DNA of 64,000 nucleotides from Saprospiraceae bacterium (lineage in GTDB: Bacteria; Bacteroidota; Bacteroidia; Chitinophagales; Saprospiraceae). The position numbers and the translations under genes were made by a program. Positions 44,158-52,299 of the stretch are shown piece after piece. Where the stretch lies: assembly GCA_016715105.1 (NCBI GenBank), contig JADKBO010000008.1, positions 236,083-300,082 on the forward strand. Direction: 5' to 3'. Every line of letters starts with the position of its first letter. The first letter of the stretch is position 1. Below the pieces are notes generated by a model. That model saw only the letters and a list, made by a program, of their open reading frames with translations. It was not told the origin of the DNA and did not search any database.

Positions 44158-44886
44158 ATGCGAAAAAAATCACTTCTAGTTTTTGCTTTACTATCTATTT
44201 TTACAACTGTTTTTGGACAAAAAAAAATTGTCTGGTTTGATGCTGGTCTCAAAGGACAGGTAGGTAATTCTTCTCTTTTCAACCAAGCTGTATTTGACGC
44301 GAAGTCTGTAAATTATGAACTTGGTTTGTCCTCTGGATACAGTATTGGAGGTAAATTAAGTATGAATTTCAGCTATTCTGGTCTAGCCATTGATGTCATG
44401 TATGCCAAAGGAAAAAATACATTCACAGAATCTGGACAACCAAATAATAACATTGATCACAATTGGTCAGCCATAGATGTTTATCCGTTATTTAGAAATG
44501 CTAGAAATTTAGGCTACTTTGAAATTGGCCCTAAAATTTCATTTCTTGGAAATATGGACAGAACTGATGCACAAGGTACCGTCGACGTCACTTCAGAATT
44601 TAATAAAATCAACTATGGCGCAGTCCTTGGATTTGGGGTTAACCTCATTGGCAGCGATGGAGCTTTCAGTGGTATTTTAGGTCTGAGATTGGAATATGGG
44701 ATAAATGATATGGTTAGTTCTGCTGGAAAAACCAATTTTGCACCTACAAATTTGGGGAATATTTATGACGAGGGTTATAAAACTACTCATCCTGTTTTTG
44801 CTGGTATAGTGGCTGAACTCAATTGGGGCATAGGATATTTTGCTCGTGCCAAGTGTGGAGCAAGGTCAAAATTCATCATGTTTTAA
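44158..44886 (+). CDS. Outer-membrane beta-barrel-like protein of unknown function
   Basis: A 242-residue protein with a signal peptide (LLVFALLSIFTTVFGQ). The mature part alternates hydrophobic and polar residues and Gly/Asn/Tyr-rich turns (VNYELGLSSGYSIGGKLSMNFSYSGLAIDVMYAKG; GAVLGFGVNLIGSDGAFSGILGLRLEYG), as in small outer-membrane barrels, and it ends in KFIMF, a terminal Phe as preferred by the BAM pathway. No function is recognised. Its stop overlaps the ATG of the SDR gene by one base, so the two are translationally coupled. A candidate promoter lies just upstream. Confidence 0.72.
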   Translation: MRKKSLLVFALLSIFTTVFGQKKIVWFDAGLKGQVGNSSLFNQAVFDAKSVNYELGLSSGYSIGGKLSMNFSYSGLAIDVMYAKGKNTFTESGQPNNNIDHNWSAIDVYPLFRNARNLGYFEIGPKISFLGNMDRTDAQGTVDVTSEFNKINYGAVLGFGVNLIGSDGAFSGILGLRLEYGINDMVSSAGKTNFAPTNLGNIYDEGYKTTHPVFAGIVAELNWGIGYFARAKCGARSKFIMF

Positions 44887-45716
44887 TGAATGAAAAAACA
44901 GCTTTTATAACTGGGACCTCCACAGGAATAGGTGCAGCGACTGCTGAATTGCTCTGCAGTAAAGGTTGGAAAGTATATGGCACCGTCAGAAAAATTTCAG
45001 ACGCCAAAGACTTAACTTCCAAATACAATGATCGCTTTGAAGCAGTTGTTTATGACGTGAGAGACGTTGAATCTTTACCTGCACTTACAGAGAAAATTAT
45101 GTTAGATCTCGGCGATAAAGGATTGGACCTTTTGGTCAATAATGCCGGAATTGCAGTGGCTGGACCGCTAGAAGAAATATCGAATGATGATTTTGAAATG
45201 CAGCTAGATGTCAATGTCAAAGCAGTATTCAGAATAACGAATGCTTTTATACCCGCTTTGATCAAAAACGGCCACTCCAATATCATAAACATTGGGTCGA
45301 TATCTGGACTTTTCACTTCTCCCTTTCTTGGTGCATATTCTATTTCCAAATTTGCTGTGGAATCAATGAGCGACACATACAGACGGGAGTTGCTACCGTT
45401 TGGTGTAGATGTTTTTTGTTTGGAGCCAGGCCCCATCATTACGCCTATTTGGAAAAAGACAGCAAACGCATTTGACAAATTTGCTCATTCCAGGTATGCC
45501 CCATTTCTTCCAAAAATTGCCGATTTAAGCAAGAAATCCGTCAAAAAAGCAAAGCCTGTAAGTGAAGTGATTGCCGTTATAGACCAAATAATCCAACAAA
45601 AAGCCAATAAACCAAGATATGTCATAGCCGCAAATAAACTTTTTTACAACTTTTTCCGTCATTTACTACCGGATAGATTCATTGACCGCCAGATAAAAAA
45701 GAAGATTTATTCCTAA
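44886..45716 (+). CDS. Short-chain dehydrogenase/reductase (SDR) family oxidoreductase
   Basis: From the ATG at 44886 the protein has 276 residues. The classic SDR elements are present: the NAD(P) binding TGTSTGIG (about residues 10-17), a DVRD/DLLVNNAGIAV region with the NNAG motif, the catalytic Ser in INIGSISGLF and the YSISKFA (Tyr-x3-Lys) active site near residue 155, and the PGPI loop. An upstream ATG at 44823 in the same frame lies within the previous gene and is disfavoured. It overlaps the barrel gene by one base. Substrate unknown. Confidence 0.92.
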   Translation: MNEKTAFITGTSTGIGAATAELLCSKGWKVYGTVRKISDAKDLTSKYNDRFEAVVYDVRDVESLPALTEKIMLDLGDKGLDLLVNNAGIAVAGPLEEISNDDFEMQLDVNVKAVFRITNAFIPALIKNGHSNIINIGSISGLFTSPFLGAYSISKFAVESMSDTYRRELLPFGVDVFCLEPGPIITPIWKKTANAFDKFAHSRYAPFLPKIADLSKKSVKKAKPVSEVIAVIDQIIQQKANKPRYVIAANKLFYNFFRHLLPDRFIDRQIKKKIYS

Positions 45717-45741
45717 AAACAACCGAATAAAGCGCTAAATA

Positions 45742-46305
45742 ATGGAATTAATCAACCTCAACGGTTCTCAAATACATAAACTAAAGCCTGCAATCAATAA
45801 AGTAGGAGGTAGGTTTACATTGACTGAAAAAATAAAATTAAAAGGCGTTGGCATTTCAGGCTTACAATACTTTTCTGGTCTACCCAATTTGGAAAAAGAA
45901 AATTATCAAAAGCAAAAATTGCAAGTCACTTTGGAATTGTATCGGCAAGGAATTGGGTTTTATCTTAGGAATCATGAGATTAACTTTGCTACAGTTTTAC
46001 CATTCAAAGAAATAAGTAAAATAAGTATCAGCAAAAAAGAAGATACCATATTGAAAGGGGAAAGTATTTTTTACAAAACAGCCCAAAAGTTTACATCTGA
46101 TTATCTGGTTGCTAGAAATTTTCTCTTAGAAACTGAAAAATTGGATTTTCATCCTATTTTGTGTGAGTTTGAGTGCCACTTTACTGAAAATTTATGTTTA
46201 GAAATAAGTGCATTAAGGCCACAAAAAGTGATTGATTTTTTCAAAAAAATGGAGAACTTGCAAATCGAAATAGACATCAAAAATCACAAGATTACAAATG
46301 GATAG
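45742..46305 (+). CDS. Conserved hypothetical protein
   Basis: A 187-residue protein without a signal peptide or membrane segment, mixed alpha/beta, with many Lys/Glu residues. I recognise no domain. It is likely real because it is tightly packed in a same-strand run: it begins 25 bp after the SDR stop and overlaps the VOC gene by 8 bp. Possible links to lipid or sugar metabolism are only contextual. Confidence 0.72.
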   Translation: MELINLNGSQIHKLKPAINKVGGRFTLTEKIKLKGVGISGLQYFSGLPNLEKENYQKQKLQVTLELYRQGIGFYLRNHEINFATVLPFKEISKISISKKEDTILKGESIFYKTAQKFTSDYLVARNFLLETEKLDFHPILCEFECHFTENLCLEISALRPQKVIDFFKKMENLQIEIDIKNHKITNG

Positions 46306-46735
46306 TGCTACTGGTAAGATAATTGGAATTGGAGGTATTTTTTTCAAAACGCAGGATCCTACCACAACCAAAAATTGGTACAACAAAAATATGGGCATTT
46401 CCATAGATGATTGGGGAGCTCCTTTTGTGCAGAAAAAAGTAAGTTCACCTTCAGATTTTAGCTTTTTGCAATGGTCACCTATGCCCTCCAATACAAATTA
46501 CTTTTTTGGCGATGATCAACAATTTATGATCAATTATCGTGTAATAAACATAGAAGAGCTGGTAAACAAGCTAAAGGATGCTGGTTGTGAAATATTGGAT
46601 GAAATGCAATCGTTTGAATACGGTAAATTTATCCATATTCGCGATGTGGATGGCAATGCAATTGAATTATGGGAACCAATAGATTCAGTATTTGTTGAAA
46701 TGTATGATGGTATGGATAAAGTCAATTTCGAATGA
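46298..46735 (+). CDS. VOC family (glyoxalase/bleomycin-resistance-like) protein
   Basis: A 145-residue vicinal-oxygen-chelate protein. The pattern GIGGIFFKTQDPTTTKNWYNKNMGI at the N-terminus and the paired motif YGKFIHIRDVDGNAIELWEP near the C-terminus, with a metal-ligand-like Glu, identify the fold; a His of a typical metal site is not obvious at the start, so activity is uncertain. It overlaps the upstream gene by 8 bp and the downstream gene by 4 bp (ATGA), which shows translational coupling. Confidence 0.88.
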   Translation: MDSATGKIIGIGGIFFKTQDPTTTKNWYNKNMGISIDDWGAPFVQKKVSSPSDFSFLQWSPMPSNTNYFFGDDQQFMINYRVINIEELVNKLKDAGCEILDEMQSFEYGKFIHIRDVDGNAIELWEPIDSVFVEMYDGMDKVNFE

Positions 46736-47394
46736 TTAAAAAAACAACTATTCTTTTTTTGGTTTTTGTTTCCTGCTTATTTACTGTAGGTAGCGCTCAA
46801 AAAATTCCAAGTTTTGGTATTTCCAAAGAAGATACTTTAAAAATTTACTATAATCTCAATCAAAATCTGAAAGTAAAGGTAAATGACGCAGATCCTACCC
46901 TTATTAAAATAAGATGTTCGGAATCCCGCGGTGTCAGCATTTCTCAAGCCGATACCAATTTTTACATTTTCATCAATAATCCGGTTGCAGAAATAAAACT
47001 GAAGCTTTACTACAAAAATTTACCCGTAGATATTGTCAATGCAAAAATCGAAAGATTACCAGCAAGTGATTTGAAATTGGAAATAGCCCAAAATGGAGAG
47101 ATTTCAAAAAGAAAACTAGCTGAGGTCAAAAAATTGCTCGCAGAAATTCCCAATAACTATAAAAACGACCTGAATCTGGCAATCTATTCATACAATATCA
47201 ATATCATAAGGAAGAATGGAGCCATTGAAGTCATCTCTTGTTTTAACAACAATCTGACAGACCAAGCAATTAAAAAACTATTGGCACTACCTGATGATAG
47301 TCAAATAGCAATCAGCAATGTGCGCCTCAAAACACCAGACAACAACGTCATTGAGCTTGAAGGAGAAGGGCTCAAATATTTCATGAAATATTAA
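46732..47394 (+). CDS. Secreted protein with a GldM-C-terminal-like domain
   Basis: A 220-residue protein with a signal peptide (LFLVFVSCLFTVGSAQ). The C-terminal half (IYSYNINIIRKNGAIEVISCFNNNLTDQAIKKLLALPDDSQIAISNVRLKTPDNNVIELEG) resembles the last beta domain of GldM, the T9SS/gliding motor shaft protein: strand, an N-N-LT turn, a short helix, and a final strand with a V-K/R-P-D pattern. There is no N-terminal transmembrane helix of a full-length GldM, and no gldKLN neighbours, so it may be a soluble cousin. It is translationally coupled to the VOC gene (4-bp overlap). The resemblance is by eye. Confidence 0.7.
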   Translation: MIKKTTILFLVFVSCLFTVGSAQKIPSFGISKEDTLKIYYNLNQNLKVKVNDADPTLIKIRCSESRGVSISQADTNFYIFINNPVAEIKLKLYYKNLPVDIVNAKIERLPASDLKLEIAQNGEISKRKLAEVKKLLAEIPNNYKNDLNLAIYSYNINIIRKNGAIEVISCFNNNLTDQAIKKLLALPDDSQIAISNVRLKTPDNNVIELEGEGLKYFMKY

Positions 47395-47413
47395 AAATCA
47401 AAAGCTAATACAT

Positions 47414-47575
47414 ATGATGGAAGGAACTCAAAAATATATAAAAGAAAATAAAGATCAATTTCTCAATGAACTCATTTGATCTATTGAAAATCCCATCAGT
47501 CAGCGCAGATGCTAAATACAAAGATGATGTAAGGAAAACTGCTGAAGCCATAAAAATTCATTTGGACAAAGCGGG
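47414..47575 (+). pseudogene. 5' end of the M20 dipeptidase gene, separated by two frameshifts
   Basis: From the ATG at 47414 (or 47417) the frame gives MEGTQKYIKENKDQFLNEL, then hits a stop at 47477-47479. Removing one base near 47473-47477 continues as FDLLKIPSVSADAKYKDDVRKTAEAIKIHLDKAGC, the conserved N-terminus of M20 dipeptidases. A second shift at the A4 run 47581-47584 is needed to reach the main reading frame. So the gene carries two indels in this short stretch. Confidence 0.7.
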
Positions 47576-48805
47576 ATGCCAAAATCAACGGTTTATGAAA
47601 CAAAGGGCCATCCAATTGTATATGGAGAGTACTTGAAAGATAAAAAATTGCCGACAGTTTTAGTTTATGGACACTACGATGTCCAACCAGCTGATCCATT
47701 GGAACTTTGGGAAAGTCCACCGTTTGAACCTGTTATTAAAAAGACCAAAAACCATGCAAAGGGTGCTATTTTTGCGCGAGGTTCTTGCGACGATAAAGGC
47801 CAGATGTTCATGCACATCAAAGCATTTGAAGCAATGGTCTCTGCAAATGAATTACCTTGTAATGTGAAATTTATGATCGAAGGAGAAGAAGAAGTAGGTT
47901 CTCCTAATTTGGGTATCTTTTGTAAAAAGAATAAAAAATTACTCTCTTGCGATGTGATCGTAATTTCTGACACCGCAATCATTGCCAATGATGTTCCCTC
48001 AGTCACTGTCGGATTAAGAGGTCTGAGTTATATTGAAGTTGAAGTAGTTGGCGCAAATAGAGACCTTCACTCTGGTGTTTATGGGGGTGCCGTGCCCAAT
48101 CCGATCAATATATTATGTGACATGATTGCTTCTATGAAAGATAAAAAGGGAAAAATTACCATTCCCGGCTTTTATGACGATGTGGCAAAGTTATCAGCTA
48201 AAGAAAGAAAAGCGATGAATGAGGCCCCATTTGACCTCAATGCTTATAAAAAGGATTTAAAAATTGGGGATGTCCAAGGCGAAGAGGGATACACTGTGAT
48301 TGAACAAACGTCGATCAGACCAACTTTGGATGTCAATGGTATATGGGGCGGATACATTGGTGAAGGAGCAAAAACAGTGCTTCCTTCAAAAGCATTCGCT
48401 AAAATATCCATGAGATTGGTACCCAATCAAAACAGTGATAAGATCACTGAAATTTTTAAAAATCATTTTGAGAAAATTGCACCTGCTTCTGTAAAAGTAT
48501 CTGTAAGGCCACACCATGGTGGAGAACCAGCAGTGACACCTTCGGATACCCCAGAATATAAAGCTGCAGCTGCTGCAATGTTAAAAACATTCGGTAAAGA
48601 ACCCATCCCAGTCAGAGGAGGAGGTAGTATTCCAATTGTAGCCTTATTTGAGGAAGTATTGGAAGTAAAATCTGTATTGATGGGCTTTGGTCTCGACTCC
48701 GATGACATTCATTCACCAAATGAGCATTATGGCTTGTTTAATTATTATAAAGGAATAGAAACCATTCCTTATTTTATGAAATATTATGCAGAAATGCGAA
48801 GCTAA
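47576..48805 (+). CDS. M20 family dipeptidase, main reading frame (N-terminus in another frame)
   Basis: A 409-residue zinc dipeptidase. VLVYGHYDVQPAD holds the first metal-binding His and Asp, GSCDDKGQMFMH the bridging Asp, MIEGEEEVGSPN the catalytic Glu-Glu pair, and VRGGGSIPIVALFEEVLEVKSVLMGFGLDSDDIHSPNEHY the closing His. Members hydrolyse dipeptides such as Xaa-His, and are usually cytoplasmic. The natural N-terminus (KIPSVSADAKY...) is missing from this frame: it lies at 47414-47580 in two other frames. The whole gene is therefore 47414-48805, about 460 residues, with two single-base shifts. Confidence 0.88.
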   Translation: MPKSTVYETKGHPIVYGEYLKDKKLPTVLVYGHYDVQPADPLELWESPPFEPVIKKTKNHAKGAIFARGSCDDKGQMFMHIKAFEAMVSANELPCNVKFMIEGEEEVGSPNLGIFCKKNKKLLSCDVIVISDTAIIANDVPSVTVGLRGLSYIEVEVVGANRDLHSGVYGGAVPNPINILCDMIASMKDKKGKITIPGFYDDVAKLSAKERKAMNEAPFDLNAYKKDLKIGDVQGEEGYTVIEQTSIRPTLDVNGIWGGYIGEGAKTVLPSKAFAKISMRLVPNQNSDKITEIFKNHFEKIAPASVKVSVRPHHGGEPAVTPSDTPEYKAAAAAMLKTFGKEPIPVRGGGSIPIVALFEEVLEVKSVLMGFGLDSDDIHSPNEHYGLFNYYKGIETIPYFMKYYAEMRS

Positions 48806-48858
48806 TTTATTGAAATTCAAATTGTTAATCATCTGATTTATTATTCTAAAAATATTGT

Positions 48859-50718
48859 ATGAAAGGCCACATTATCACATTAAATCTAGTCCTTTTTTTA
48901 TTTTTTACCTTAAATGCACAAAGGCATAACATCATTCCAGCCCCTGTTAGTTTTGTTCAAACTGATGCGGTGTTTTTACTGGATGGCCCGCTAATGCTCA
49001 ATGCTTCTCCAGAAATCAAAGAGACAGTCGGACTGATGCGTCAAAAATTGGCAGCCAATGGTCTTTACATTTCAGATGATCAAAAGGCAAAAAAATCACT
49101 TAATATAGAGATGGTAAAAAAAGAGGCTTTGGGTAGTGAAGGCTATCAACTCAAAGTTGACAATAAAAGCATTACCATCATCGCAAGTGAATCTGGTGGT
49201 GTTTTCAATGGTTTACAAACATTGCTACAAATCACTTCAGGATCTACTGTGGGTGGTAATATCCAAGGTTGTGAAATAACAGATTATCCTAGATTTAAAT
49301 GGAGAGGTCTGATGTTGGATGTAAGCAGGCATTTCTTTACAGTGGATGAAGTGAAACAGTACATTGACAAAATGTCTGAATATAAATTCAATACCTTTCA
49401 CTGGCACCTTACAGATGATGAAGGATGGAGAGTTGAAATCAAATCCTTGCCAAAGTTGACGGAAGTTGGTGCATGGCGAGTAGAAAGAGCTGGAAAATTT
49501 GGTGAAGACAGAGCTTTTCCATTGCCTGGGGAAAAACCAACCTACGGTGGCTTTTATACTCAAGAACAAATCAAAGATGTGGTTGCTTACGCGGCTGCTA
49601 GAAATATTACCATTGTCCCTGAAGTTGACGTACCTGGCCATAGCATGGCGGCTTTGGCGGCTTATCCCGAACTTTCGACAAAAAAAGAGCCAAAATTTGT
49701 CAACCCAGGTTCAAAATTTGCTGAATGGTATGGAAATGGCAAGTTCGAAATGTTGATTGAAAACACATTAAATCCTGCAGATGAGAAAGTATATGAATTT
49801 ATGGATAAAGTCATGGGTGAACTGGCCATGCTTTTCCCTGGTAAATACATTCACATGGGAGGAGATGAAAGCTACAAAGGTTTTTGGGAAAAGAGTAAAG
49901 ATGTGCAAGCATTCATGAAGAAAAACAACATCAAGGATGCTCACGAACTACAGTCATATTTTGTGAAACGAGTTGAAAAAATAGTCAGTAGCAAAGGTAA
50001 AACTTTGATAGGCTGGGATGAAATCCTAGAAGGTGGGCTTGCTGACGGAGCTGCCGTCATGAGCTGGCGCGGACTCAAAGGTGGTATTGAAGCTGCTAAA
50101 ATGGGGCATGACGTCGTTATGTCTCCAACAACCTATGCTTATATTGATTATACCCAAGGTGACCCAAGTGTAGAAAATCCAATCTACGCTAGCCTTAGCC
50201 TTGAAAAAACTTATGAATTTGAACCTGTCCCAGACGGCATAGATGCCAAATACATTCTTGGCGGACAAGCAAATTTATGGTCGGAAATGGTTCCAAGTTT
50301 GCCATTTGCCTTTTACATGACTTATCCCAGAGCAATGGCAATTTCAGAAGCTGTATGGAGTCAAAAGAAAGACAGGGATTGGAATTCTTTTGTACGCAGA
50401 GTAATGTTTCATTTTGATGAGTTTGACGAAGATAACATAGCCATTTCCAAAGCTGTATATGAACCAATAATTACCGTTTATAAAGAGGATTTAAATTTGA
50501 TGGTCAAACTAGAAAACAATATTCCAGATTCTGAAATCAGGTACACCATAGATAACACTTATCCAGTCTACTTTGGGAATACTTATTCTGCTCCTTTTAA
50601 AGTACCAGAAGGTTTATTGAGTTTAAGAACCCAAACTTTTTTAAATGGAAAAGCCATTGGAAGATCTTTGATTATCCCTCGGTCAGAATTGGTTAAAAGA
50701 GTAGTTGCAAAGAAATAA
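48859..50718 (+). CDS. Secreted beta-N-acetylhexosaminidase (GH20)
   Basis: A 619-residue enzyme with a signal peptide (LVLFLFFTLNAQ), an N-terminal GH20b domain, and a TIM barrel with KWRGLMLDVSRHFF, HWHLTDDEGWRVEIK, VPEVDVPGHSMAAL, HMGGDESYKGFW (catalytic Asp-Glu pair) and LIGWDEILEG. It hydrolyses terminal GlcNAc/GalNAc from chitin, glycoprotein or peptidoglycan fragments in the periplasm or at the surface. The C-terminal beta domain (SEIRYTIDNTYPVYFGNTYSAPFKV) is the Fn3-like unit often seen in Bacteroidota hexosaminidases. It is monocistronic. Confidence 0.96.
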   Translation: MKGHIITLNLVLFLFFTLNAQRHNIIPAPVSFVQTDAVFLLDGPLMLNASPEIKETVGLMRQKLAANGLYISDDQKAKKSLNIEMVKKEALGSEGYQLKVDNKSITIIASESGGVFNGLQTLLQITSGSTVGGNIQGCEITDYPRFKWRGLMLDVSRHFFTVDEVKQYIDKMSEYKFNTFHWHLTDDEGWRVEIKSLPKLTEVGAWRVERAGKFGEDRAFPLPGEKPTYGGFYTQEQIKDVVAYAAARNITIVPEVDVPGHSMAALAAYPELSTKKEPKFVNPGSKFAEWYGNGKFEMLIENTLNPADEKVYEFMDKVMGELAMLFPGKYIHMGGDESYKGFWEKSKDVQAFMKKNNIKDAHELQSYFVKRVEKIVSSKGKTLIGWDEILEGGLADGAAVMSWRGLKGGIEAAKMGHDVVMSPTTYAYIDYTQGDPSVENPIYASLSLEKTYEFEPVPDGIDAKYILGGQANLWSEMVPSLPFAFYMTYPRAMAISEAVWSQKKDRDWNSFVRRVMFHFDEFDEDNIAISKAVYEPIITVYKEDLNLMVKLENNIPDSEIRYTIDNTYPVYFGNTYSAPFKVPEGLLSLRTQTFLNGKAIGRSLIIPRSELVKRVVAKK

Positions 50719-50770
50719 AAATTGCTTTCCCGGTTCTAAAAACGCTTTTAATGTGGTGTTAAATTCTGTG

Positions 50771-50818
50771 ATTTATTCTGCAAGAATGTTAGAATAGTAC
50801 ACATCTTGCAGAATAAAT
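50771..50818. promoter_or_regulatory. Perfect 15-bp inverted repeat between GH20 and aminotransferase genes
   Basis: Left arm 50771-50785 and right arm 50804-50818 are perfectly inverted (ATTTATTCTGCAAGA and its complement) with an 18-nt loop. It lies 65 bp before the aminotransferase ATG. No T-run follows, so an operator or a leader hairpin is as likely as a terminator. Confidence 0.6.
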
Positions 50819-50882
50819 AGAAAATGTATTCATAAAAAACACCATATTTGCAAAATTAATTATCTGTAAAATAGCAAAAGAG

Positions 50883-52148
50883 ATGCCTGTACATTCTAGA
50901 AGAGGAGAAACCCTAAGCCACTCACCCATAAGAGTTTTGATGCCTTATGCACGAGCGGCGAAAGCGGCAGGCACTCATGTATATCATCTCAATATTGGTC
51001 AACCAGACATTCCTACCCCACCCGAGGCATTGGATGCAATCAGAAAAAATGCTGAAACCATCATTCCTTATGGGCCATCTGAAGGTTTGCCTACTTTAAG
51101 GGAAAAGGTTGCACAATACTATGAGAAATTTGCTGGGTCTATCTCACCAAATGATGTATTTGTTACAACTGGTGCTTCAGAAGCGATTTTGTTTGCATTA
51201 TTCTCTTGTTGTGATGAATTTGATGAAGTGATTATTCCAGAGCCGTTTTATGCAAACTATCTGGGTTTTGGTCATACCAGTTCAATCAGAATTGTCCCTA
51301 TTCCTAGTTCTATTGAAACAGAATTTCAATTACCTGGGGTTGAGAAATTTGAAGAACTGATCACCCCTACAACAAAGGCTATTTTCCTTTGCAATCCTGG
51401 TAATCCTACTGGTTGTCTTTACAGCAAAGAAGAACTTGCTCAATTGATGAAGTTGGTGATCAAATATGACCTTTTTCTAATTGTGGATGAGGTATACCGA
51501 GAATTTTGTTATGACGAAAAGTTCACTTCAGTTTTATCTTTTCCAGATACGCACGAACATGTAATTGTAATCGATTCTATTTCTAAAGTATTTAGTTCAT
51601 GCGGTGCCCGTGTTGGCTTCTTAGTAACTAGAAATAAGGCCATTCAAAAGGTCGTAGAAAAATACGCTCAGTTGAGATTGTGCCCTCCATATTACGGTCA
51701 GAAATTAGCGGAGGTTTGTTATGATTATGCGGAAGATTACATCAGAGACGCCAAGGCAGAATACACGAAAAGGAGAACCATTTTATACGAAAGTTTGAAG
51801 CAAATTGAGGGAGTAAAATGTTACTTACCTAAGGCTGCCTTTTACAATATGACTCAACTGCCAGTCACCGATGCTAATGATTTCTGTAAATGGTTATTGA
51901 CGGATTTCACACATCATGGTAGTACAGTAATGCTTGCTCCTGGTTCAGGCTTTTACCTTCACAAAGCTTATGGACTCAATCAAGTGAGAATTGCTTATAT
52001 TCTCAATGAGCATGATTTACGTGAATCAGTAGAATGTCTTAAAATTGCATTAGACAGATACAATAATCGGGGCAAGGAAGGAATTTTAAATCATTATGTG
52101 ACGGAAGCTCCTGTTAAACGGGTTCTGGCTCCTTCTAACGATATGTAA
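50883..52148 (+). CDS. PLP-dependent aminotransferase, class I/II
   Basis: A 421-residue fold-type I aminotransferase. Diagnostic residues are HLNIGQPDIPTPPEAL at the N-terminus, TTGASEAILFALFSC, CNPGNPTGCLY (substrate-binding N-P-T-G), VDEVYREFCYD (the PLP-pairing Asp), and IDSISKVFSSCGARVG with the lysine that forms the internal aldimine. Its closest functional guess is an aspartate-like transaminase in amino-acid synthesis; specificity is not determined. A 15-bp inverted repeat lies in its leader. No neighbouring gene shares a pathway. Confidence 0.92.
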   Translation: MPVHSRRGETLSHSPIRVLMPYARAAKAAGTHVYHLNIGQPDIPTPPEALDAIRKNAETIIPYGPSEGLPTLREKVAQYYEKFAGSISPNDVFVTTGASEAILFALFSCCDEFDEVIIPEPFYANYLGFGHTSSIRIVPIPSSIETEFQLPGVEKFEELITPTTKAIFLCNPGNPTGCLYSKEELAQLMKLVIKYDLFLIVDEVYREFCYDEKFTSVLSFPDTHEHVIVIDSISKVFSSCGARVGFLVTRNKAIQKVVEKYAQLRLCPPYYGQKLAEVCYDYAEDYIRDAKAEYTKRRTILYESLKQIEGVKCYLPKAAFYNMTQLPVTDANDFCKWLLTDFTHHGSTVMLAPGSGFYLHKAYGLNQVRIAYILNEHDLRESVECLKIALDRYNNRGKEGILNHYVTEAPVKRVLAPSNDM

Positions 52149-52299
52149 TTTTTCTATTTTCGATAAATCATTGTCAACAGTAAATAGTTGATAACTGTTA
52201 GCTTGGCAAAATAATTGCTCCCTAATTGATTTGAGGTTAGCCTTAGACTGAAGTCAACATCAAATTTCCTTGAGGTTTGGCTTTTACAAATTGTGCTAT

